A stretch of DNA of 64,000 nucleotides from assembly GCA_030432255.1 (NCBI GenBank), contig JAUIHS010000005.1, positions 124,001-188,000 on the forward strand. The letters are read 5' to 3'. Position numbers and translations under genes: made by a program. Numbering within the stretch: the first letter of the stretch is position 1; each line of letters begins with the position of its first letter. Below are positions 17,695 to 27,900 of the stretch, piece by piece. The notes under the pieces were generated by a model. The model saw only the letters and a list, made by a program, of their open reading frames with translations. It made no database searches and was not told the DNA's origin. This DNA comes from Phycisphaerae bacterium. GTDB lineage: Bacteria > Planctomycetota > Phycisphaerae > Phycisphaerales > UBA1924.

Positions 17695-18714
17695 ATGAGT
17701 GACGCCCCCCAGATCCACGAGAGCGAGGCCCTCCAGCGCCTCGCCAACCGCTACGCCACGCTCACCGAACAGATCCGGAAGGTGATCGTGGGCCAGCACG
17801 ACGTCGTCGAGCAGTTGCTCGTCGCGTTCTTCTGCCAGGGGCACACGCTGATCGTCGGCGTTCCCGGACTGGCCAAGACGATGCTCATCCACACGCTTGC
17901 CCAGTCTCTCCACCTGGACTTCAAGCGGATCCAGTTCACCCCCGACATGATGCCGAGTGACATCATCGGCGCCGAACTGATTCACACCGACCCGAACACC
18001 GGCGATCGGTCCCTCCGCTTCTCACCCGGTCCGATCTTCGCCAACATCGTCCTCGCCGACGAGATCAACCGGACACCGCCCAAGACGCAGGCCGCGCTTC
18101 TTGAGGCGATGGCCGAGCGCCAGGTCTCCGTGGGCGGCGTCACCCGCAAACTCAACCCGCCCTTCCTGGTCGTCGCGACGCCGAACCCGATCGAACAGGA
18201 AGGGACGTATCCCCTCCCCGAAGCTCAACTCGACCGCTTCATGTTCGGCCTCCGCATCGGATATCCGAAGCCCGCGGAGGAACGCCTCATCGTCTCCCGG
18301 AGCGAGGAGATCATGGCCAACGCCGAACGCGTCCAGGCGCTCTTCGACGGCAGTGAACTGGTGGCGCTCCGCAAGGCGATCGGCAAGATCCCCGTCAGCG
18401 ACCACATCGTCGACTATGCGGTCGCCCTCACCCGCGCCACCCGGCCAACCGATGAAGCATGCCCCGAGAAGATCAGGCCCTATATCGCCTGGGGCGCCGG
18501 CCCCCGCGCTGGACAGGCGCTCCTCCTCGCCGCACGTTGCTTCGCGGCTCTCGAAGGCGCCCCGACACCCAACGCCCAGCACATCCAGCGACTCCTCCCC
18601 GCGGTGCTCCGCCACAGGCTGGTCCTGAATTATGCCGCCAGTGCGGAGGGAATCGATGTTGAGCAGATCATTGGAACTCTGATCCGCGATGTGCGTCAGC
18701 CTGCCTACACATAG
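17695..18714 (+). CDS. MoxR-family AAA+ ATPase
   Basis: The 339-residue cytosolic ATPase has Walker A GVPGLAKT (residues 55-62), Walker B IVLADEINR (Asp122-Glu123) and the MoxR hallmark RTPPKTQAALLEAMAERQVSVGG, followed by ATPNPIEQEGTYPLPEAQLDRFM. MoxR proteins act as chaperones with partner VWA proteins in maturing or regulating complexes. Here the usual downstream DUF58 and VWA genes are missing and an FHA protein follows instead. ATG 17695 is chosen by homology; the ribosome binding site is weak. Confidence 0.93.
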   Translation: MSDAPQIHESEALQRLANRYATLTEQIRKVIVGQHDVVEQLLVAFFCQGHTLIVGVPGLAKTMLIHTLAQSLHLDFKRIQFTPDMMPSDIIGAELIHTDPNTGDRSLRFSPGPIFANIVLADEINRTPPKTQAALLEAMAERQVSVGGVTRKLNPPFLVVATPNPIEQEGTYPLPEAQLDRFMFGLRIGYPKPAEERLIVSRSEEIMANAERVQALFDGSELVALRKAIGKIPVSDHIVDYAVALTRATRPTDEACPEKIRPYIAWGAGPRAGQALLLAARCFAALEGAPTPNAQHIQRLLPAVLRHRLVLNYAASAEGIDVEQIIGTLIRDVRQPAYT

Positions 18715-18889
18715 GCCCGTCCAGAGAACCGGAAGGCATCGACAGGGGAATCGCCAGCCTGACTGCATTTCGGCACCACATTCTCAGAAGAAGAATTGAG
18801 CCGATCAGTTCCCCGATTCCTGGACGAGTTGAGGCCCCGGCGGCGTCATAATGGAAGGGCCCGTTCCGGACAACAGAGGAGGTGTCTTC

Positions 18890-19288
18890 ATGTATGAAGT
18901 GGCCATCATCGCGAAGGATGGACGGGTCGTCAGACGCTATGAACTGTCCGGAGAACGACCGACCGTGATCGGACGAGGCCGCGACTGTGACATCCAGATC
19001 GCCATCGCCACCGTTTCGAGGAAGCACGCCCAGGTGACCCCGCAGCACAGCAGGGAGGGCTTCATCTTCCGGGACCTTGGCTCCACCCACGGCTGCTACG
19101 TGTCGGGGCGGCGTGTTCGGGAGATAAACGTATCCGGTGGCCTGGAGGTGCAGATCGGCCCCGCGACCCTCCGCTTCGAGAATCTGGCGAGCCGGATCGG
19201 TGCCGAACTGGACCGGGCCTTCGGGGAGGATGAGGCGGGGATTCCCGGCGAGGAACAGGCGGGGTCCATGGACGACACCATGATCTGA
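18890..19288 (+). CDS. FHA-domain protein
   Basis: The 132-residue product is almost entirely one forkhead-associated domain: VIGRGRDCDIQI, VSRKHAQV and DLGSTHGCYVSGRRV contain the Arg, Ser-Arg-x-His and Asn/His positions that read phosphothreonine. In the last block the usual Asn is His (THG), a common variant. GAGGAGG lies seven bases before ATG 18890, which decides the start. It is cytosolic and probably binds a phosphorylated partner. The MoxR gene lies 175 bases upstream in the same direction; no Ser/Thr kinase is in the window. Confidence 0.88.
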   Translation: MYEVAIIAKDGRVVRRYELSGERPTVIGRGRDCDIQIAIATVSRKHAQVTPQHSREGFIFRDLGSTHGCYVSGRRVREINVSGGLEVQIGPATLRFENLASRIGAELDRAFGEDEAGIPGEEQAGSMDDTMI

Positions 19289-19569
19289 GATCAGGGCAAA
19301 GTCCAATAATCACCACGGAACAGGCTCCCAGGACCCTGTTTTCAGGGTGGCAGCGGGCCGGGAACTGTTTGAAAAAGATCAGAATCCAGTGAACTTCGTG
19401 CGACGGGGCTCGTATATTGAGGTAGCAGCAAAAGCATTCCGACTCGCAAGTGCAATGACGTATCTCTCTCCTCCAGCGGACCGGAGTCTCACGACTCCGG
19501 CCCGCTTGTTTTTACGCCGCTCGGAATCCCGACCGCACGCGTCCGAGAACCTCCGCTTAACCTGTCCGA
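19289..19569 (+). other. 281-bp spacer holding a hairpin and a strong terminator
   Basis: No open frame of note. A small hairpin (ACCCTG-TTTT-CAGGGT) lies near 19333-19349, and a strong terminator (19476-19513) sits only about 55 bases before the transporter gene rather than just after the FHA stop. The layout suits either a long 3' UTR, a small RNA ending at the terminator, or an attenuated leader of the transporter. Confidence 0.4.
19476..19513 (+). terminator. Rho-independent terminator upstream of the transporter gene
   Basis: A 13-position stem (GCGGACCGGAGTC with GACTCCGGCCCGC, one A-C mismatch, loop TCAC) is followed by TTGTTTTT on the plus strand. It lies 187 bases after the FHA stop and 57 bases before the CNT start. 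Confidence 0.85.
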
Positions 19570-20856
19570 ATGCTGACCGGACTCATCGGAATCGGTGTCT
19601 TCGTGCTCGCTGCGTGGGTGCTCTCTTCCGACCCCCGCCGCGTCCCCTGGCGACTGGTCTTCACCGGCATCGCGCTCCAGTTCGTCCTTGTCGTCCTCCT
19701 CCTCAAGGTCCCCTTGGTCAACCACGGCTTCGAGTGGGTCGCCACCGTCGTCACCGGGATCATCGCGCAGGCCGACGCCGGCATCGTCTTCGTCTTCGGA
19801 CCCGCCCTCGCCGATCCCACCGGACCTGCCGGCTGGGTCTTCGCCATCCGCGCGCTTCCCGTCGTCATCTATTTTTCCTCCCTGATGGCCATCCTCTATT
19901 ACCTCGGCATCATGGATCGCGTGATCGCCGCGCTCGCATGGATCCTCCGACGCACACTGCGCGTGACCGGCGCCGAGGCGCTCGCCATGGCCGCCAATGT
20001 CTTTGTGGGTCAGACCGAAGCGCCGCTCACCGTGAAGCCCCTCATCGAGAAGATGACGCGCGCACAACTCATGACGCTCATGGTCGGCGGCTTCGCCACC
20101 ATCGCCGGCTCCGTGCTGGCCGCCTACGTCAGCATGCTCGCCGGTGCCGACGAAGACCGCGCCATCACGCTCACCATGCACCTCATCGCCGCCAGCATCG
20201 CATCGGCACCAGCAGCGTTCGTCATGGCACGCATCCTCGTCCCCGAAACCGAAACACCTCCCCCCGAGCACGCCTCCGACATCCGTGTCGATCGCAAGGC
20301 CGATCACACCAACGTGCTCGACGCGGCGGCCTCCGGCGCCATCGTCGGTCTGAAACTCGCGCTGAACATCGGCGCCATGCTGATTGCCTTCGTGGGTCTG
20401 ATCGCGCTGGCGAACTGGGGCCTCGATGCGCTCACCCTGCCACTGCATCGCATGGAGTTGATGAGCGCTGACCAGTCGCTCTCGATCGAGGGCATCCTCG
20501 GATGGATCTTCGCACCCCTGGCATGGACCATGGGAGTTCCGTGGGACGAGGCGGGCATCGTCGGCTCTCTGATGGGCCAGAAGATCACGGTGACCGAGTT
20601 CATCGCCTATCAGAACCTGGCGCCACACATGACGGGTGACGGTGGCGCCGTCCTTCTCTCAGAGCGATCACAGACGATCTGCGCCTTCGCCCTCTGCGGC
20701 TTCGCCAACCTGCCCTCCATCGCCATCCAGATCGGCGGCCTCTCCGCACTGGCCCCCGGTCGGCGCCAGGACTTCGCACGCCTCGCCTTCAAGGCCATGA
20801 TCGGCGGCGCCTTCGCAAGCTGGATGACCGCCTGCATCGCGGGAATCTTCGTGTAA
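19570..20856 (+). CDS. CNT-family concentrative nucleoside transporter (NupC-like)
   Basis: The 428-residue inner-membrane protein has about ten hydrophobic segments. Diagnostic is AMAANVFVGQTEAPLTVKPLIEKM, the CNT nucleoside-binding loop, followed by the second half FIAYQNLAPHM...ICAFALCGFANLPSIAIQIGGLSALAPGRR. Bacterial CNT proteins import nucleosides with protons or sodium. The length fits NupC. The short N-terminus starts right at the first membrane segment, so ATG 19570 is accepted despite a weak ribosome binding site. The upstream terminator may allow premature-termination control. Confidence 0.92.
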   Translation: MLTGLIGIGVFVLAAWVLSSDPRRVPWRLVFTGIALQFVLVVLLLKVPLVNHGFEWVATVVTGIIAQADAGIVFVFGPALADPTGPAGWVFAIRALPVVIYFSSLMAILYYLGIMDRVIAALAWILRRTLRVTGAEALAMAANVFVGQTEAPLTVKPLIEKMTRAQLMTLMVGGFATIAGSVLAAYVSMLAGADEDRAITLTMHLIAASIASAPAAFVMARILVPETETPPPEHASDIRVDRKADHTNVLDAAASGAIVGLKLALNIGAMLIAFVGLIALANWGLDALTLPLHRMELMSADQSLSIEGILGWIFAPLAWTMGVPWDEAGIVGSLMGQKITVTEFIAYQNLAPHMTGDGGAVLLSERSQTICAFALCGFANLPSIAIQIGGLSALAPGRRQDFARLAFKAMIGGAFASWMTACIAGIFV

Positions 20857-20928
20857 GCCTCTGGCAACCCGACATCGGGCACAACGGAGCAGAAGCTCAT
20901 CAATCTCACGCCGAAGGCGCTCAACCCC

Positions 20929-20963
20929 GATTGCCGGATGCCGGATGCCGGATGCCCAATGCC
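20929..20963 (+). repeat. Degenerate 7-bp tandem array, NNATGCC family
   Basis: Five heptamers in register: GATTGCC, GGATGCC, GGATGCC, GGATGCC, CAATGCC. The array lies between the convergent transporter and rtcB genes and ends four bases from the rtcB stop codon. A related array is at 46630-46658. Confidence 0.85.
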
Positions 20964-20967
20964 GAAC

Positions 20968-22341
20968 CTACCCGCCCTCCGGCGCCATCTTCACGATCCG
21001 GGGCATGAAGCGCGCGAGCGGGTCGATGAGGTCCGCCTGGGCAGCGATCACTTCGTCGATGTTCTTGTACGCATGCGGTGACTCGTCCAGCCCGGCCGAG
21101 AGCAGCGTGACACCCCGCTCCTCGAGGTGCGCCTTGAGGTGACTCCACCGGATCGTTGACTTCGCCTTCTTGCGCGACAGGCGACGTCCCGCGCCGTGCG
21201 ACGCCGAATCCAGACCCGTCGAACTGCCCCGGCCCCGAACCAGGTACCCCGGGTCCGCCATGGACCCCGGGATGAAGCCGAGAACGCCCTCGCCCGCGGG
21301 CGTCGCTCCCTTGCGATGCACGATCACATCGCGCCCGTCATGCTGCTCACGCCACGCAAAATTGTGGTGGTTCTCCACCTGCAGCAGAGTCGCACCTCCG
21401 ACGGCGCCAGTGATGCTCTCATGGATCACGTGATGGTTGGCAGAGGCAAATCGCCCCATCAGTTCCATGGCTTCCCAGTACTCGGCACCGTCGTCGTCCA
21501 TGGACAGCCACGCCAGGTGTCGAAGTTCCTTCGGCAACCCCGGGTGCCGATCCATCGCGAGGTTCGAGTAATGGGTAGCAACGGTTGAACCCGGGCCGCG
21601 GGAACCGGAGTGTGACAGCAACGCCAGATACGTCCCCGGCGGGACACCCAGGTCATTCTCACCGAACTCCATTTCTCCGAACTCAACGAAGTGGTTCCCC
21701 GAACCACTCGTACCCAACTGACGCCACGCCTTGTCCTTCACCTGCGCGGTCACCGGCGTCACGCTCCAGTCCTCGTCCATCACTTCGTGCCACGGACCGC
21801 CATCCGTCCACTGGGCGCCGACACCGAAGCGCGTGTTGTCCTCCAGCACCCGCTTCAGATCATCCGCCATGACAGCCATGCGACCCGACGGGATGTCCAA
21901 CACCGTCAGCATCACGCGGCACGCAATATCAACACCCACCGCGTACGGAATGACGGCGTTGTCCGTCGCCAGCACGCCGCCAATCGGAAGGCCGTAGCCA
22001 ACGTGCGCATCAGGCATGAGCGCCGCGCCCACCGAAATCGGAAGCCGACACGCATGGCGCATCTGTTCGTGCGCCTTGGGATCAATCTCGTCGCCCCACA
22101 CCGCGTAATCCAGATCCTCACGCAACGCCACCGGAGCCGGACGGCTGATCAACGCCGCGGCCACATCCCCGAAGATCGGATCCTGCGTGTAGTCGTCAGG
22201 GTTGTTCAGCAACCGCTTGATCGCCTGGCGGACTTCGTTCTTCTTCCAGCCATCGGAATAGGCCGCTTCGCACGCGGCGAGAGCGGCCTTGATCGCGGGT
22301 CCCTGCCCCATACCCAGGTTGACCAGTTCACGTCCCTTCAT
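20968..22341 (-). CDS. rtcB: RtcB-type RNA-splicing ligase
   Basis: The 457-residue protein has all RtcB landmarks: MPDAHVGYGLPIGGVLAT, VGVDIACRVM (Asp and Cys metal ligands), GSGNHFVE, HSGSRG, HHNFAW, HRKGATPA and DSASHGAGR, where the His (about residue 382) takes the GMP adduct. RtcB joins 2',3'-cyclic phosphate or 3'-phosphate to 5'-OH RNA ends with GTP and manganese. ATG 22341 is used; a GTG three codons earlier is possible and neither has a clear ribosome binding site. No archease or RtcR is nearby, so here it stands alone as in many bacteria where it repairs RNA. Confidence 0.95.
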   Translation of the reverse strand: MKGRELVNLGMGQGPAIKAALAACEAAYSDGWKKNEVRQAIKRLLNNPDDYTQDPIFGDVAAALISRPAPVALREDLDYAVWGDEIDPKAHEQMRHACRLPISVGAALMPDAHVGYGLPIGGVLATDNAVIPYAVGVDIACRVMLTVLDIPSGRMAVMADDLKRVLEDNTRFGVGAQWTDGGPWHEVMDEDWSVTPVTAQVKDKAWRQLGTSGSGNHFVEFGEMEFGENDLGVPPGTYLALLSHSGSRGPGSTVATHYSNLAMDRHPGLPKELRHLAWLSMDDDGAEYWEAMELMGRFASANHHVIHESITGAVGGATLLQVENHHNFAWREQHDGRDVIVHRKGATPAGEGVLGFIPGSMADPGYLVRGRGSSTGLDSASHGAGRRLSRKKAKSTIRWSHLKAHLEERGVTLLSAGLDESPHAYKNIDEVIAAQADLIDPLARFMPRIVKMAPEGG

Positions 22342-22383
22342 GGTGGACACTGTAGCGTCACACCGGGAGCGAGAACGTGCGGT

Positions 22384-23232
22384 TCACTCCAATTCCCGTA
22401 CTGCCACGCTCACCACGATCGTTTCGCCGGTCGCCATACCATCCACGACCGCCACAACCGTCGCCCGCTGCTTCGACAGCACGATGGACGAGTTCACCAT
22501 GCGTTCCGTCGTGACCGGGAGGTCAAGCTTGGACTGTCCCGTCCCGCCATCTTCGATCCGGACTTCCCGAACAGCACCGCGCACCTGCACCTCGTGCCCG
22601 GATGCACCCCCCGGCGCCGGACCAACGGTCACCTTCAGATCCACGCCATCGCTCGCTGTGCCGATCGTGGGGTCATAGCCCAGCGTGTGCGCACCCACGA
22701 CCGGCACACTCTCCTGGACAAAGCTGAACTTGGTGGTCGAGGCGAATCGCGTCGGCTGACCACTGATTGCCACCTGGCGCGCCCGGAAGAGAATATTCAG
22801 CCCACTCAGCGTCACCTGCGTCCCGATCCCCGGCGCATTCTCGCTGCCCGCTATGAAGCAGACCACGTCCACCTCGAAACGCCGGCTGTACAGCGCCTCA
22901 ATCTGGTCGAGGTATGAACGGAACGCGGCGTGACTCTCCTCCGTTCCGTCAACGATGAAGATCGTGTCGAAGAGCATCGTGTCATATGACATGTCAACGG
23001 CCATCGACAGCCGATCCATCAGTTCGTTCAACACGACCTCCGGCTCATTCGCGCCGGTATCAAGCATGGCATTGAGCCCGCGGAGGTCGTACACCACCGA
23101 GTACACTTCACCCGGCTCGTCCTCGGTCCCAACCAATGACGTGGTGGCTGAGGTCATGAGCGCCATCGGAGGCGCAAACGGACCGCATGTTGCTGCGGCG
23201 AGAGAGGTCGCCGCGATGATGGGCATGATCAT
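22384..23232 (-). CDS. Secreted protein of unknown function, third gene of ECF sigma operon
   Basis: The 282-residue product has a signal-like N-terminus (MIMPIIAATSLAAATCG). It then alternates short hydrophobic strands and polar turns, including FDTIFIVDGTEESHAAFRSYL and a C-terminal part VLSKQRATVVAVVDGMATGETIVVSVAVRELE. That second half reads like the beta-rich domain of secretins of type II secretion, but the match is weak. AAAGGAG lies seven bases before the ATG. It is 29 bases downstream of the anti-sigma gene, so it is probably co-transcribed and may be an envelope partner or output of that signalling pair. No enzyme motif seen. Confidence 0.7.
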   Translation of the reverse strand: MIMPIIAATSLAAATCGPFAPPMALMTSATTSLVGTEDEPGEVYSVVYDLRGLNAMLDTGANEPEVVLNELMDRLSMAVDMSYDTMLFDTIFIVDGTEESHAAFRSYLDQIEALYSRRFEVDVVCFIAGSENAPGIGTQVTLSGLNILFRARQVAISGQPTRFASTTKFSFVQESVPVVGAHTLGYDPTIGTASDGVDLKVTVGPAPGGASGHEVQVRGAVREVRIEDGGTGQSKLDLPVTTERMVNSSIVLSKQRATVVAVVDGMATGETIVVSVAVRELE

Positions 23233-23261
23233 GTTGATGCTCCTTTCAGATCTTCGTTGAT

Positions 23262-24095
23262 TCAGCTCACGGGCTCACCGGGACCGGTCGACACCGCCAG
23301 CCCGCTCTTTCGCATCCAGCCATGGAGCGATTCCCTCGCTCCCAGTTGCCGGATCACGTCTTCAAACTCATCCCGGATGCTCTCGTCCTTCGAGAGCAGC
23401 GCCAGCCGGTCGAACGTCTCGACCAGGAATCGCTGGTCCACCGCCCACGCCCGGCACACTTCAAGTTGATCGCGAGGCGACAGGCCGTTCAGAACCAGAT
23501 CGGCCGTCCGCGCCGATGCCAGCGCCTGCCCGATCAGGCGGCACGCTCGATCACGCTCCTCACCCTGTGCGCCCTCGATCAGTTCCAGCGCGCCCGAAAC
23601 GTCGCCATGCGCCAGCGACCGGCGCAACTCACCCACATCCAGAACCGCCTCCGGCGTGACCGGCGACGCCTGCCGGATCACCTCGGCTTCAGCAATCCTC
23701 GGAACACGCGACTGACCCAGGGAGATGCGGAATACTTCGACCACGCGGCCGCCTTCCGATGCCGCGGGCACACCACCCCCGACGATCGCAGGACCCACCG
23801 GCTCCGGAACCACGGGATCACCACCGCGCCACAGCGCCACTGACACAACCGCCAGGAGCACCACCGCAGCGGCGGCCACCACAGAACGACGCACTTCATG
23901 TGTTGGCGGAGCAACTTCCGACCGCAGCGCATCCTGCAGCGCCCGGTCCATCTGCCGAACCGAATCCAGTTGCGAGCGCAAGCTGGCGGAAACTCGCAGC
24001 GCCTCACTGAGTGCAGCGGCCCTCTCGGAATCAAGGTCACCGTCGAGATAGCGTTCCAGTTCCGAGTCCGTCCAGCGTTCGTTGATACTGCTCAT
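23262..24095 (-). CDS. Membrane anti-sigma factor-like protein
   Basis: The 277-residue protein begins with a cytosolic sigma-binding region (RWTDSELERYLDGDLDSERAAALSEALRVSASLRSQLDSV), then one membrane segment near residues 70-90 (SVVAAAAVVLLAVVSVALW) and an extracytoplasmic helical domain of about 180 residues. The HxxxCxxC zinc site of ZAS anti-sigma factors is absent. Its start codon overlaps the stop of the sigma gene (ATGA), so the two are translationally coupled, which supports the pairing. The envelope part is helical and repeat-like (LRRSLAHGDVSGALELIEGA), so it may sense a protein partner. Confidence 0.85.
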   Translation of the reverse strand: MSSINERWTDSELERYLDGDLDSERAAALSEALRVSASLRSQLDSVRQMDRALQDALRSEVAPPTHEVRRSVVAAAAVVLLAVVSVALWRGGDPVVPEPVGPAIVGGGVPAASEGGRVVEVFRISLGQSRVPRIAEAEVIRQASPVTPEAVLDVGELRRSLAHGDVSGALELIEGAQGEERDRACRLIGQALASARTADLVLNGLSPRDQLEVCRAWAVDQRFLVETFDRLALLSKDESIRDEFEDVIRQLGARESLHGWMRKSGLAVSTGPGEPVS

Positions 24096-24607
24096 GTCAT
24101 CTCCCCTGCTTCCCGTCGAAGTCGCGCACGGGCGGCGTGAATGAGGGACCGCACGTTCCCCACATCACACGCCATCACCTCCGCGATCTGCTCGTAATCC
24201 AGATCCTCGATCAGCCGAAGCACGATCGCCATGCGCTGCCGGGGCGGCAACCGATCGATCGATGCATGAATCCGCTCCAGCCGCTCGCGCCGCTCCATAT
24301 CGTCAACATCCACATGCCAGCGGGTGCACATGAACGCCCGCGCCACCACACGCCGGACACGCCGACGCATGGAGCGCTGCTCATCCAGCCACAGACGAAG
24401 AAGCGTCCGCCGCGCGTAGCCGATGTTCCCCACCTGCTCAGGCGCCCTCGTCATCAGACGCACCACGGTCTGCTGAACCAGGTCCGCGGCATCCTCCGCG
24501 TTCCGGGTCAGGCCGACAGCAGCCGGACGCAACCGCCGAGCCAGCAATTCCCATTCACTACTGGGATTCTCATGCTCCGGTCCGTGATGCATCATCCGCT
24601 GTTCCAT
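24092..24607 (-). CDS. ECF-family RNA polymerase sigma factor
   Basis: The 171-residue protein has region 2 (LRPAAVGLTRNAEDAADLVQQTVVRL, then YARRTLLRLWLDEQRSMRRR) and region 4 (IDRLPPRQRMAIVLRLIED and the helix-turn-helix YEQIAEVMACDVGNVRSLIHAARARL) of small extracytoplasmic-function sigma factors. It directs RNA polymerase to a small regulon. ATG 24607 is chosen, with AAGG four bases upstream; the 28 codons before it are unlike protein. It is the first gene of a three-gene unit with the anti-sigma protein and a secreted protein, and divergent from the subtilase. Confidence 0.92.
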   Translation of the reverse strand: MEQRMMHHGPEHENPSSEWELLARRLRPAAVGLTRNAEDAADLVQQTVVRLMTRAPEQVGNIGYARRTLLRLWLDEQRSMRRRVRRVVARAFMCTRWHVDVDDMERRERLERIHASIDRLPPRQRMAIVLRLIEDLDYEQIAEVMACDVGNVRSLIHAARARLRREAGEMT

Positions 24608-24936
24608 GGGGCCTTGCTCTCTATAGTTCAGACGCCGCCGGATTGGCAGCGTCAAAGGCCATTTCGGGATTGGGCGACTCTCGGACCTCAAAAAACCCGA
24701 ACAACCTCCTTTCCGCAGCTCGTGGATCAGCGGTTCCAGTTAATGGCCTCCCCGAACGCACGATGAATGCTTGCGTCACCCGGTCTCAGCCGCGAATCTG
24801 GAGATGTGTCCCGGGTCCCGACCGTTCGGACCCGAAGAGAGAGTGTGGATCGGATACCGCCACCTTCCGTGTCGATGATCCGTCAGGTACCCCAGAAGAC
24901 CGCGCAATCCGTGCGGCCAGTGGAGGATGTACATCA
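24608..24936. other. Divergent intergenic region between sigma operon and subtilase
   Basis: This 329-bp region carries the start signals of both units. A 7-bp stem (CGGGTCC / GGACCCG, 24812-24834) lies in the subtilase leader, and GGAGG at 24922 serves the subtilase start. No sigma70-type promoter with good spacing was found on either strand, which would fit ECF-type promoters, but no repeated ECF box could be confirmed by eye. Confidence 0.4.
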
Positions 24937-27900
24937 ATGATCAGTGGAATGACCAAGAGCGCCCGCGTGCTGTCCGGTGCAGCGCTGCTGACCCTCGTTG
25001 CCGGCACCGCCTCAGCCCAGGTGGCATGGCGCTCCGGCGCCGAAGCCCGCATCGAGCGGATGGACCAGAACACCGCACAGATGGCACTCGACAGCCTCGC
25101 CGCCCGCAAGCAGGCCCGGCGCGTCGTCATCCAGTTCGGCGAACCCATCACGCCCCAGCGGCGCGCCGCCCTCGAGGAAGCCGGCGTCCGCCTGCTGAGT
25201 TCGCTCGGCAACCATGCCTACTTCGCCAACGTCGCTGAAGAAGCCAGGACCGACCGTGCGATGAACGCGGCGACCGTGATCTCGGTCCGTGCCATCGAGC
25301 GTCAGTGGAAGCTGCACCGCGCCTACGAGGCGGGCGATATTCCGCCCTTCGCGATCGTCGATGCAGCCGGCGACTCGGGCGACGGCTCCGATCCGATCGT
25401 GGCGGCGTACGTCATGTTCCATCGCGATGTCGACCTCGCGGTCGCAGAGCGCCTCGTCGCCGGCTACGACGCATTCGTCCGCGACTCCCTTGAGACGGCC
25501 AACAGCCTGGTGATCGAACTCCCGGCCAGTCAGATCAAGTCACTGGCGGAGGATGACTCGGTCCAGTGGCTGGAGCCCCCGCTTCCGAAGTGGGACTCGA
25601 TGAACGACAGCAACCGCTCCCTCGTCCAGGCAGACACGCTGCACACGGCCCCGTACAACCTCAACGGCTTTGGCATCAAGGTCATGGTGTATGACGGCGG
25701 CACGGTCCTGAGTTCCCACGAGGACTTCCAGGATCTGCTCCAGGGCAACCGCGCGATCGTCCGTGACTCCGCCGGACTGAGCACACACGCGACCCACGTG
25801 GCCGGCACCATCGCCGGTGACGGGTCCGCATCCGGCGGCACCTACAAGGGCATGGCTCCGGCCGCCCGCGTCGAGAGCTACGGGTTCGAGTACTCCGGCT
25901 CCGACGTCTTCCTCTACCAGAACCCCGGTGACCTTGAGTCCGACTACAACGAGGCCATCAATACCTACAACTGCGATATCTCCAACAACTCCATCGGCAG
26001 CAACATCGCACAGAACTTCTTTGACTGCGCCTACGAAGGTGATTACGGCGTCTGCTCCACCGTCATCGACTCCATCGTCGGTGGCTCTCTCGGAGACCCC
26101 TTCCGAATCGTCTGGGCCGGTGGCAACGAACGCGGCAACGGGCGCTGCGGTACCGGTTTCGAAACCGTGCCCCCACCCTCGACCGCCAAGAACCACTGCT
26201 CAGTGGGTGCGCTCAACTCGAACGATGATTCCATCACGTCCTTTACCAGTTGGGGCCCCACCGACGACGGTCGCATGAAGCCCGACGTCTCCGCGCCCGG
26301 TTGCCAGTCCAACGATGACGGCGGCGTCACCTCCGCATCCACCAGCGGCGGCTACACAACCTTCTGTGGCACGTCGATGGCCTCCCCCACCGTCTGCGGC
26401 ATCGGCACCCTGCTGCTCCAGGATTTCCGGGCTCAGTTCCCCGGTCAGCCCGACTTCCGCAACTCCACGCTGCGGGCGCTGCTGGCGCACAACGCCGCGG
26501 ACATCGATGACTTCGGTCCGGACTACCGCACGGGCTACGGCTCGGTGCGTGCCCATGACACCGTCGACTTCCTCCGCACCGGTAACTTCCTCGAAGCCGC
26601 CGTCGGACAGGGTGGCGCGTTCGTCGCCGCCGTGACCGTGGACCCCGGTGACCCCGAACTCAAGATCACCATCGCCTGGGATGATGTTCCCGGTGTTCCC
26701 AACACCTCACCCGCGCTCGTCAACGACCTCGACCTCGTCGTCCGCGACCCGCTCGGCACCCAGCATCACGTCTGGACGCTCAACCCGGGCAGCCCGGACG
26801 ACCCCGCAGTCCGCACCCAGGCCAACCACCTCGACAACATCGAGCAGGTCTTCGTCTCCAGCCCGATGGCCGGTGAATGGTCCGTCGAGATCGTCGGCTT
26901 CGATGTCCCCGAAGGCCCCCAGTCCTTCTCGGTGACGTCAAGCGGTGCACTGACCGCCATGAGCATCGCCCTCGACTCCGCCCTGCCGACCCTCGTCGCA
27001 CCGGGCGATCCCACCACGCTCACCGTCAGCATCGATACGCTCAACCAGTCCGTGGTCGGCGGGTCCGAGACCTTCTCCTACCGCTTCGACGGCGGAGCCT
27101 TCACCACCGTGGCCCTTACGCCCCTCGGCGGTGGCGAGTATGAAGCCACGCTCCCCGCGGCGAACTGCGACGATACCCCCGAGTTCTACTTCTCGGCCTC
27201 CGGTTCGGTCACAGGTGCCGCGACCGATCCCCCTGGCGCTCCAGCGAGCACCTACGGCTTGACCGTCGGCGAAGAGACGGTCGCCTTCGAGGATGACATG
27301 GAAGCTGACAACGGCTGGACCCTCGGTGTCGCCGGCGACGATGCCACCACCGGCGTCTGGACCCGAGTTGATCCCAACGGCACCACCGCCCAGCCCGAAG
27401 ATGACCACACGTCCGGCATGGCCTTCGATTGCTATGTGACGGGTCAGGGTTCCATCGGCGGTGGCGTCGGTGAGAACGACGTCGACGGTGGCTCCACCAC
27501 GCTCGTCACTCCGGTCATCGACCTCAGCGGCGGCGACGCCACCATCAGCTACTGGCGCTGGTACTCCAACAACGCCGGTGCCAGCCCCGGTGCGGACACC
27601 TTCGTGATTGACATCTCCAACAATGGCGGGGGATCCTGGACCAACGTCGAGACGCTTGGCCCGACGGGCCCGGACACCATCGGCGGCTGGAACTTCCACA
27701 GCTTCACCGTCTCCGATTTCGTCGCACCCACCGGAAACGTCCAGATGCGCTTCATCGCTTCCGACCTTGCCGATGGCTCCATCGTTGAGGCGGCGATCGA
27801 CGACTTCTTCGTCAGCAGCGTGGACTGCACGCCCGTCGTCCCGACGTGCATCGCGGATGTCGACAGCAGCGGCACGGTGGACTTCGACGACCTGAACGTC

